The translations under genes and the position numbers were made by a program. Shown here piece after piece: positions 30,176 through 36,517 of a DNA stretch of 37,541 nucleotides. The stretch is from a virus. The stretch is taken from positions 1-37,541 of the IMG/VR virus record IMGVR_UViG_3300003886_000019; one strand, given 5' to 3'. The notes below the pieces were generated by a model. The model was not told where the DNA came from. It saw nothing but the letters and a program-made list of their open reading frames with translations, and did not search any database. Position 1 is the stretch's first letter. Each line of letters opens with the position of its first letter.

Positions 30176-30785
30176 TTCTGGATCAGGTAAAAGTACGGTA
30201 GGGGCTGCCATTGGTAGACATTTTCAGACTGTATTGGGCTACACAGTCGTGCACATAAGTTTTGCAGCCCAATTGAAGCATGAGGTGTGGCGAGATTATG
30301 GGGTTAGAAAAGATGGTGCTGATGGTGGCATGTGCCAGTTTAACAAGCTCCCCGCTGAGGTGCCTGATTCTATCGTTGCTAGGTTTGAAAGTTTAGTTAC
30401 TGGCTATCATGCAAGCGAATACACATCTGAAAAGAAAATAATAGCGAAACTAATTCTTCAGTATTACGGCACTGACGTGGTTAGGGAGCATATTGATAGA
30501 AATTATTGGATTGAATGTGTGCGCAATAAAATCGCAAGGGCTAATAAAGCTTTTGAAGAAAGGCTATTGATAATTAACGATGATTATCGATTTATTGATG
30601 AACAGTTACCCGACCTGCATAGCATCAGGATTCGTGTTAGAAATAGTAAACTTAAGGAGGTGGTCGGCAAGCATAAGAGTGAAAATGTAGATCAATTGGC
30701 CTACAATTTTGTGTATGACAATGAGTGGCAGAGTGATGAAGATAATTTGCCAAAATTACTAGAAACGTTGGAGGGTAAGGCGTAA
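30153..30785 (+). CDS. Deoxynucleoside monophosphate kinase-like protein
   Basis: The 210-residue P-loop kinase has Walker A GSSGSGKST (7-15), a lid-type region with YHASEYTSEKKIIAKLILQYYGTDVVREHIDRNYWIECV (the GTD/R-x-x-I/W-x-x segment typical of phage dNMP kinases of the T4 gp1 type) and LIINDDYRFIDE near 150. It would supply dNDPs for phage replication, consistent with the neighbouring MazG-like gene. AAAAGAGAGAAAA precedes the ATG, which lies inside the end of the previous gene. Confidence 0.78.
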   Translation: MLIQLCGSSGSGKSTVGAAIGRHFQTVLGYTVVHISFAAQLKHEVWRDYGVRKDGADGGMCQFNKLPAEVPDSIVARFESLVTGYHASEYTSEKKIIAKLILQYYGTDVVREHIDRNYWIECVRNKIARANKAFEERLLIINDDYRFIDEQLPDLHSIRIRVRNSKLKEVVGKHKSENVDQLAYNFVYDNEWQSDEDNLPKLLETLEGKA

Positions 30786-31154
30786 ATGAAACATCCTAAT
30801 CCGAGTAGTATGAAGATTGATTTGAATGCAATCCGCAACATTTGTCATGGCGCTGCAGTAAACGCCGGATGGTGGGACGGAGGTGATCGCAACAAAGGTG
30901 AACAGATAGCGCTGATGCATTCGGAGTTGTCTGAAGCGCTTGAGGCGGTGCGCAAGGGTACAATGGATGATCACTTACCAGAGCGACCAGGGGTTGAAGT
31001 GGAGTTGGCCGACACAATGATCCGCATTTTTGATTTTTGCGGGGCATATCAACTTGACATTGGCGGCGCGGTTGAAGACAAGTTGAAATACAATGCAACG
31101 AGGGCTGATCACAAACGAGAGGCCCGTGAAGCAGAAGGAGGTAAAAAGTTTTGA
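30786..31154 (+). CDS. MazG-like nucleotide pyrophosphohydrolase
   Basis: This 122-residue all-helical protein starts directly after the kinase stop. EQIALMHSELSEALEAVRKG (about 39-58) and ELADTMIRIFDFCG (about 78-91) supply the E-x-x-E and E-x-x-D metal-binding pairs of MazG/dUTPase-like NTP pyrophosphohydrolases. Such phage enzymes cleanse nucleotide pools or modulate alarmone signalling. The stop overlaps the TTG start of the next gene. Confidence 0.85.
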   Translation: MKHPNPSSMKIDLNAIRNICHGAAVNAGWWDGGDRNKGEQIALMHSELSEALEAVRKGTMDDHLPERPGVEVELADTMIRIFDFCGAYQLDIGGAVEDKLKYNATRADHKREAREAEGGKKF

Positions 31155-31684
31155 CAAAATTCGTTGATGTCCCACTTGAGTATGTTCATGACGTTTTAAC
31201 GGCAATCAACCTTGATCCTAATTTGAAAACAAGCGATGCGGCTAAAATGCTCGGCGTAACCCACCAGAGGTTGCGTAATGAGGTGCTGAAGATGATTGAG
31301 ACACTTGGGCATGACTTTTTTCGAGACACAGATGTTGTTGACGATACAAAGGCGACATTCATATCCCCCGCGGGGAAGAAAAGTGCGTGTTACAGACTGA
31401 CTGAGGTTGTGTTCATAAACATCATGCTAAAGTATAACATCCACTTTAGAAAACACGTGATAAGCGAGTGGATGGCCATCGACATCGACAGCGACATCGA
31501 TGATTTGAAATACACGTCAGTGCGGGGCTGGTTGAGGCGAAACCTTGATGAAGAAATTAGTCAATTCGAATTCATTCAACTTGACGCGGCGTGCGATAAA
31601 GAGTGCAAAAAACAAAACGTTGAAATACGTGAAGAAGGAGGTGTGAACCTTTACCCGAGTCAAATAATTGAAGATTGTTTCTAA
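31151..31684 (+). CDS. Rha-like regulator with divergent C-terminal module
   Basis: This 177-residue protein starts at a TTG in a TTGA overlap; the strong AGGAGG nine bases upstream supports that start. Residues 25-110 read as an HTH/Rha-like domain (KTSDAAKMLGVTHQRLRNEVLKMIETLG ... ACYRLTEVVFINIMLKYNIHFRKHVISEWM). The end (YTSVRGWLRRN ... LDAACDKECKKQNVEIREEGGVNLYPSQIIEDCF) is a diverged relative of the module in the genes at 3672 and 18906 (SIKxY ... C..C ... I.I ... YP..II). Dispersed-motif variant at 31259. Confidence 0.65.
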   Translation: MTKFVDVPLEYVHDVLTAINLDPNLKTSDAAKMLGVTHQRLRNEVLKMIETLGHDFFRDTDVVDDTKATFISPAGKKSACYRLTEVVFINIMLKYNIHFRKHVISEWMAIDIDSDIDDLKYTSVRGWLRRNLDEEISQFEFIQLDAACDKECKKQNVEIREEGGVNLYPSQIIEDCF

Positions 31685-31712
31685 AAAAATGCCCCGCTCT
31701 AGTGAGCGGGGC
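31683..31712 (-). terminator. Intrinsic terminator acting leftward
   Basis: GCCCCGCTC (31691-31699) and GAGCGGGGC (31704-31712) form a 9-bp GC-rich stem around TAGT. The run of seven A at 31683-31689 becomes the T-tract only on the minus strand; rightward there is none. It would stop leftward transcripts arriving from the ejection operon, 2 kb downstream of its last gene. Confidence 0.8.
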
Positions 31713-31769
31713 CAAGTCAGGTCAGCGGGTAGCATGAAGTACAATCAATATAACATGAAGGAAACGTGA

Positions 31770-32342
31770 ATGCAAAAAATCGATTCTAAGATCACAGGGT
31801 ATGAAGTGGTGGCGGCGGACGAACCTCCAATGACACTGCGTGAGTATATCAAACGACCAAAATCACTGGTGGGTTGCACATACAAGGTCACAACACCACT
31901 GTCCGATCACTCCTTGTATGTGACGATCAACGACTACGTGCTCAATAAGGGCCTGGTGGGAGAATGTCGGGTTCCGTTCGAGATCTTCATCAACTGCAAG
32001 AGTATGGATAATTTCCAATGGATCGTGGCACTAACACGAGTGATTTCAGCGGTGTTCAGAAAAGGTGGCGACATTACTTTTCTGGTTGGTGAACTCAAGG
32101 CTGTGTTTGATCCCCGTGGTGGTTACTTTAAAAAAGGAGGTAAATACATGAACTCCCTTGTTGCCGAAATAGGGGATGTTATTGAGACGCACCTAATTTC
32201 AATTAAGGTCATCCCACCAGAGGAAAAGAAGGATCAGTTTCCTGAGCACGCAACCGTTTGCTCAAAATGTCGGGATAAAGCGGTCGTGAAGATGGATGGT
32301 TGTGACACATGTATGAGTTGCGGAGAAGCAAAATGCGGATAA
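31770..32342 (+). CDS. Orphan NrdJ-type TSCPD domain protein with zinc ribbon
   Basis: In this 190-residue protein, the segment YKVTTPLSDHSLYVTINDYVLNKGLVGECRVPFEIFINCKSMDNFQWIVALTRVISAVFRKGGDITFLVGELKAVFDPRGGYFKKGG matches the TSCPD domain that ends B12-dependent ribonucleotide reductases (NrdJ). The C-terminus CSKCRD ... CDTCMSCGEAKC is a four/five-cysteine zinc ribbon, also as in NrdJ. No catalytic reductase lies in the window, so it may be an accessory to a host enzyme (NrdJb-like) or a regulator of it. The neighbouring dNMP kinase and MazG-like genes agree with a nucleotide role. Confidence 0.8.
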   Translation: MQKIDSKITGYEVVAADEPPMTLREYIKRPKSLVGCTYKVTTPLSDHSLYVTINDYVLNKGLVGECRVPFEIFINCKSMDNFQWIVALTRVISAVFRKGGDITFLVGELKAVFDPRGGYFKKGGKYMNSLVAEIGDVIETHLISIKVIPPEEKKDQFPEHATVCSKCRDKAVVKMDGCDTCMSCGEAKCG

Positions 32343-32716
32343 CAAGTGAATTACTAGCAGCACTGTTGCAAACATCACATGAAGACGTAAAACAAACATT
32401 GGTGGTTAGTATTTTTGGAGCTGTTGATATATACGGCAATGGATGTGTGCTAGAGGTATCTGAAGAAAATGTCCTATGTATGATCAATCACTGTGACGAT
32501 CCAACCCACAAAGAAGCGTTGTTTATCCTAGCCACTGCTGGAAAGTTGACCTTAAAAGTTCACTTAAGGCACATTGGACAGCGGTTAGAAAAAGACGTCT
32601 ACTACGATACGGTCGCCAGGATGCAAGCGTATTGCGATACCAAGGATATAAAAGTGCCAGAGGTCGACGGTGAACACTACTTCCCAGCAACATTAATTGA
32701 GCAAGAGTCACTTTAA
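32333..32716 (+). CDS. Small regulator-like protein with degenerate C-terminal module
   Basis: This 127-residue protein starts at the ATG at 32333 behind GGAG, overlapping the TSCPD gene by 10 bases; an upstream in-frame ATG has no ribosome site. The N-terminus (RITSELLAALLQTSHEDVKQTLVVSI) looks like a short HTH. The C-terminus (LTLKVHLRHIGQRLE ... MQAYCDTKDIKVPEVDGEHYFPATLIEQ) follows the order of the module seen in the genes at 3672, 18906 and 31151, in weakened form. Regulatory role inferred from that relation. Confidence 0.55.
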   Translation: MRITSELLAALLQTSHEDVKQTLVVSIFGAVDIYGNGCVLEVSEENVLCMINHCDDPTHKEALFILATAGKLTLKVHLRHIGQRLEKDVYYDTVARMQAYCDTKDIKVPEVDGEHYFPATLIEQESL

Positions 32717-32742
32717 ATCAACAACTTAGGACTTAAATATAG

Positions 32743-32991
32743 ATGATGAGAATAGCAAACGTAGAAATCCAACAAAACAACAACGGCCTTTACAGCTTGA
32801 ATGATCTCCACAAAGCAAGTGGCGGTGAGGTGAGGAACCGTCCAGGAGAATGGCTCCGAACTGATCGAGCAAAAAGGTTGATTGCCGAGTTGGAAACAAA
32901 TGCGAATATATTCGCATTTGCAGAGAGCGCTCGTGGTGCCCATGGTGGCACGTTCGGGGTTAAGCATGTCATAGTGTGGCTTACTCATTAA
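32743..32991 (+). pseudogene. Truncated KilA-N gene
   Basis: This 82-residue frame is a close copy of the start of the KilA-N gene at 3672 (ANVEI ... NGLYSLNDLHKASGGEV ... GEWLRTDRAKRLI ... GGTFGVKHVIV), with a matching upstream AAATATAGAT. After KHVIV it leaves the family frame: VAYSLTGACE continues in another frame for a few codons to a stop that overlaps the next ATG. So the domain is intact but the C-terminal part is missing, apparently by a frameshift or recombination. The short product may still fold. Confidence 0.65.
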
Positions 32992-33004
32992 CAGGAGCGT
33001 GTGA

Positions 33005-33745
33005 ATGAACACAAACAACCTGCAAACATCAGCAGTGAGTATGAGTAGTCTTGAGATAGCAGAGTTGACTGGCAAGGAGCACCGAAACGTAACTCGCGAT
33101 ATTGAAAATATGCTTAAAGATCTTGATGTTAGTGTGCTCAAATTTGAGCACACCTACAAGGATAGTCAAAACAAGGATCAGAAAAGCTTCAACCTAGATA
33201 AAGAACACAGTTTAATCTTGGTCTCTGGATACTCAGTGAAACTACGTGCGGCGATTGTTAAGCGTTGGATTGAGCTTGAGAGAGTCGTTGAGGTGAAGCC
33301 TGTCACACAAGCTGTGGTTGATGCACAGGTTGCTATGGTGTTCCTCAACGCTGCGCGCGATCAGCTAAACTTCTCGGACGCGAGTTACTTAGGGCTTATG
33401 CAAAAGACCGCTGATCTTAACGGCATCTCACATCTGCTCGCACTCCCTAACTACGTCGATCAACCGGAAGGTGTGACCGTCTCGGCCACCGATCTGTTGA
33501 AGAAGTATGAAGTTGGGATAGGAGTGGTGAAGTTCAACAAAATTTTGATTGCGCAGGGATATTTGGAGGAAAAATCAAGAAGGTCGACGACTGTTCCTAG
33601 TGGTAAGTTGTTCAAGTCACTGATAAACGACGGTCTTGAGTTTGGTAAAAACATCGTTTCACCTAAGAATGAGCGTGAAACGACACCGCATTACTTCGAG
33701 CACAAGTTTGAGGAACTCATCATGCGACTTGATCTAACTCTCTAG
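33005..33745 (+). CDS. Rha-family regulatory protein
   Basis: In this 246-residue protein, residues 10-100 carry the Rha domain (SMSSLEIAELTGKEHRNVTRDIENMLKDL ... KSFNLDKEHSLILVSGYSVKLRAAIVKRWIELE). The C-terminal 130 residues (DASYLGLMQKTADLNGISHLLALPNYV ... TVSATDLLKKYEVGIGVVKFNKILIAQGYLEEKSRRST) look like an additional winged-helix region, as in KilAC-type antirepressor ends. AGGAG precedes the ATG. It is the last gene of the rightward operon and overlaps the convergent RuvC-like gene by 26 bases. Confidence 0.85.
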   Translation: MNTNNLQTSAVSMSSLEIAELTGKEHRNVTRDIENMLKDLDVSVLKFEHTYKDSQNKDQKSFNLDKEHSLILVSGYSVKLRAAIVKRWIELERVVEVKPVTQAVVDAQVAMVFLNAARDQLNFSDASYLGLMQKTADLNGISHLLALPNYVDQPEGVTVSATDLLKKYEVGIGVVKFNKILIAQGYLEEKSRRSTTVPSGKLFKSLINDGLEFGKNIVSPKNERETTPHYFEHKFEELIMRLDLTL

Positions 33746-34217
33746 TCGCATGTATGGCTAAAAAGTAAGCATCTGATAAATCAAACCGGCCTTTGCCTTG
33801 CCCTGCGAACGCCTCTTGCATAGAGTTTGGCATGGCAGCGTAAATGTCCGGTTTCTTAGCAGCACCAGATCCCGTGGCTAGTCGTTTCAGGGTTGTTGGT
33901 GTGATAGTGATAGGGTAGACACCAGAGTGCCTGTATAAGTGCTGGCAAAGTAGGAAATATAACCCCGCTAAATCTCGCGTCCCTTGCCCAACTGATCCAT
34001 AACTCAACCCCTCAATCGCTATCCTAGCCCCGCCGTCGTGTTGCCGCAAGGCTAAAATGACTTCACTGCAAATGTACTTCAGTCGGTAATGAATATTACT
34101 GAACTGTCTAGGCTTCGTCTTCACCAAATGATGTCCCACCAGAGAAGATCCCTCTTCATTGAGCACAACGATACCCGTCGACGTCAGCGATTGATCGATG
34201 CCAATCAGCAGACTCAC
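33720..34217 (-). CDS. RuvC-like Holliday junction resolvase
   Basis: This 165-residue RNase H-fold nuclease has LLIGIDQSLTSTGIVVL (Asp8), ARIAIEGLSYG (Glu69), PTTLKRLATGSGAAKK and RFDLSDAYFLA (Asp146, Asp149), the four acidic positions and the V/L-K-x-x-x-T-G-x-G motif of RuvC. Phage versions resolve branched replication intermediates before packaging. The start is a GTG in a GTGA overlap with the 767-residue protein upstream. Motif copies lie at 34134 and over the stop/start junction at 34217. Confidence 0.85.
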   Translation of the reverse strand: MSLLIGIDQSLTSTGIVVLNEEGSSLVGHHLVKTKPRQFSNIHYRLKYICSEVILALRQHDGGARIAIEGLSYGSVGQGTRDLAGLYFLLCQHLYRHSGVYPITITPTTLKRLATGSGAAKKPDIYAAMPNSMQEAFAGQGKGRFDLSDAYFLAIHATRELDQVA

Positions 34218-36517
34218 TCTGGTGGGAGACCTTCATCGGCGTCAGCAATCTCCATCAAAGCTTGTGAGATTGAGTTGTACGCAGGTGCACCTTTTTTGAA
34301 AATATCACCAGGCCTACTGTTCAAAACTCCTATTTTGAAATCAGGATTAAACATTAGTTCTGCAAGCTTCTCTTGTTGTCTATCTCTACCTTTAGCTTTA
34401 AGAACGGCGTAGGAAATATCAGTGAGATGTCCAACAAGTGATTTATTGGTGAGAGCAGATCCTGATCCTTGCATTAACGCCATTAAATTGCTCGCCGTAC
34501 TTGATCCCTCATGCCGACCAACTTTTACTCGTTCCATAATGTTGAATAGGGCATCGAAATTAAGTTTGGCTTGAGGCCGCATCGCCGCCATAATTTGTTT
34601 TCGATTGACCTCATTACCAAAGATGGCTTTTTGTAATTTAGCAGGAGAGATATCCCCTGACACATCGATTGATCGAATCTGTTTTAATACTTTTGCTTTT
34701 ACAATATTATCCCACGCCTTTTGTCCACCAGCTGTACTCCTTATCAACTTACGAGCTTGCTCTGTGGCTGTCTCGGTAACCCCTGGTCCAAACAATTGAT
34801 CTGCAACTTTTTCCAACTTTGTGTCGGGGACTTTATTGATTTGTGGTAACAAACTCTCTTCAATAGCGTTAACATTTTTCGACTCTTTGGCAAACCGTTT
34901 ATCAGCCTTGACAAACTTAGGACTACTCGACAATAGGAGGGCATGGAGGTCGTCGACAAAGGGCCTGATCGCTCGTTTCGTGTTGGCATTTATTGAGCTG
35001 GTGGGATCATATGCCTTCATTTGCCTCAGGATATCAATCTTAGCGGTTTGAAGTAACTCCAAACTTGGTAGTTGCCCTTTTGCCCCTGATGTTAGTTGAA
35101 CAAATTTGGTGAGCGCTTTGGCGGCATCCGATGATGGTGATATCGTGTTACCATCCAACATGTCGGCAACCTTTTGATGCAACGCACTTGTGTCAATCGC
35201 ACGTGCGGATGGATCATCAAATGCCTCTTTATAGAGTGGGGCTACAATATCTGATCGCGCCTTTTTAGCATCTGATAATACTTTTTTACTTGCATCCTGC
35301 AGCGACTTAAATCCATCTGGCGACGCCTTGCCGATAGTAATTGTATCAATAACAGCCATCGCTGCATTCAGCGTCGCTCGACTCTGTTCCTTGAGTGCTT
35401 TAGCGGCAACCTTACCGCTCCCCGATAGTTGTGGTAGTAGTGCTTGCGTCTTTAAATCGCTCCCTAACATCGATCTTTGAGCGACGAACAAAGGGATAGT
35501 CTCTTCAGCAATCCCTTCAACCAACGCTAAATCCTTACCCAACTGCTCAGCCCCTTCTTCAATGCCTTCAGACCGCTCCACCGTCTTCTTAAATCGTTTA
35601 GTTAGGGCACCAGGTATTAACTCGCTCGCACCACCAATCGCCGCCGACACCGCCACTTCACCTAAATCAAGATCACGCTCACGGCCAGCAGCGATGCCCG
35701 CGCCTTGAATCGCCGCATCAGTCGCACCGCTAGCAGCCACACCAACCCCTGTGCGAGCAGCTAACCCACCAGCGATAGCAGCAACCCTACCAGCAGGGAG
35801 AAACGCGAGTATATTTGAAAACACATTTTGTGCATCCGCCATACTGAAGCCTGGTTTATTTAACACCGCTTTTTTATCAAATCCAAATTCATTTTCAGGT
35901 AAATTCACAATAGTATTGCCCTTAGAATCAGTCTCAAAACTAATTCCAGGGATGTTTTTCGTCAGAATATCTTTCCTATCCTTCTCGTTAGCAGACACCA
36001 TCATAGCGCCTGTGATCTTAGCTTTATCTTCAAGACTTACATAAGCATTTGATAATTCAGATAACTCACGTGTTTGATCGGTTTTCCGATCGGAACCTGT
36101 TACCCAATCCCAGCCACTCTGAAGCGCATCACCAATGCCGATCCCATCCAACACAGTCCCGCCAACTGACGCATCTTGAATCTGCTTTATCTTCTTTTCA
36201 GCAGAGGGTTTGGTAAATTGCTGATTGTAACCAGCCAATCGATCCTCCAGACTTAACGGAGTCGGCTGTTGAACTTCTCTGGTGGGAGGTGGTTGTTCAA
36301 TCACAGGGGCCGAACGTGCTTCTCGCCGCTGGATCATCAGGTCAATCATATTGACGTTGGGATCGTTTTGATCGAGAGCTGTCCCACCAGAGGGGATAGG
36401 TGTCGGCGTTGGTGCTGGTTGGGCCACAGGGGGTTGCGGCGTAGCGCTGCGAGATTCACGGCGTCTAATCATGAAGTCGACCATTGACTCACCATCATTA
36501 GGTGCATGTAAGCTCAT
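34214..36517 (-). CDS. Large ejection-type virion protein
   Basis: In this 767-residue protein the N-terminal 110 residues contain a duplicated MVDFMIRRRESRSATP / MIDLMIQRREARSAPV motif separated by proline-rich spacers. About residues 220-300 are a Gly/Ala-rich, membrane-active looking stretch (FLPAGRVAAIAGGLAARTGVGVAASGATDAAIQGAGIAAG). The rest is long amphipathic helices. This composition and its place after the gp7-like and gp20-like genes fit the largest P22-type ejection protein (gp16 role). No lytic transglycosylase motif is seen. It starts in an ATGA overlap with the preceding gene. Confidence 0.72.
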   Translation of the reverse strand: MSLHAPNDGESMVDFMIRRRESRSATPQPPVAQPAPTPTPIPSGGTALDQNDPNVNMIDLMIQRREARSAPVIEQPPPTREVQQPTPLSLEDRLAGYNQQFTKPSAEKKIKQIQDASVGGTVLDGIGIGDALQSGWDWVTGSDRKTDQTRELSELSNAYVSLEDKAKITGAMMVSANEKDRKDILTKNIPGISFETDSKGNTIVNLPENEFGFDKKAVLNKPGFSMADAQNVFSNILAFLPAGRVAAIAGGLAARTGVGVAASGATDAAIQGAGIAAGRERDLDLGEVAVSAAIGGASELIPGALTKRFKKTVERSEGIEEGAEQLGKDLALVEGIAEETIPLFVAQRSMLGSDLKTQALLPQLSGSGKVAAKALKEQSRATLNAAMAVIDTITIGKASPDGFKSLQDASKKVLSDAKKARSDIVAPLYKEAFDDPSARAIDTSALHQKVADMLDGNTISPSSDAAKALTKFVQLTSGAKGQLPSLELLQTAKIDILRQMKAYDPTSSINANTKRAIRPFVDDLHALLLSSSPKFVKADKRFAKESKNVNAIEESLLPQINKVPDTKLEKVADQLFGPGVTETATEQARKLIRSTAGGQKAWDNIVKAKVLKQIRSIDVSGDISPAKLQKAIFGNEVNRKQIMAAMRPQAKLNFDALFNIMERVKVGRHEGSSTASNLMALMQGSGSALTNKSLVGHLTDISYAVLKAKGRDRQQEKLAELMFNPDFKIGVLNSRPGDIFKKGAPAYNSISQALMEIADADEGLPPE

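Larger units (their letters stand above)
134..36395. repeat. Genome-wide dispersed motif TCCCAMCAGAGRAG, 34 copies
   Basis: Exact TCCCACCAGAG on the plus strand begins at 134, 6259, 8049, 10983, 13091, 16114, 17014, 17795, 25068, 28625, 32212, 34134 and 36382. On the minus strand it occupies 2237-2247, 3638-3648, 23751-23761, 25881-25891, 34217-34227 and 36277-36287. The AAC form TCCCAACAGAG is at 24807 and 29738 (plus) and 15934, 18530, 19678 and 20172 (minus). One-mismatch copies are at 7559, 19047, 22932, 26219, 27037, 28385 and 31259 (plus) and 27415 and 29946 (minus). Chance expectation for an 11-mer on both strands is about 0.02. Positions are by reading, so a few may have been missed. 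Confidence 0.9.

Noticed and set aside
134-36395. Dispersed motif as a CRISPR array or insertion sequence
   Set aside because: Copies are single, widely and irregularly spaced, in both orientations and inside intact genes; there are no spacers, terminal repeats or transposase.
134-36395. Dispersed motif as the E. coli Chi site
   Set aside because: The complement has TCTGGTGG, one base off GCTGGTGG. An exact Chi octamer occurs in the related site at 34997-35004, but not in the consensus. Only a Chi-like function in another host remains possible.
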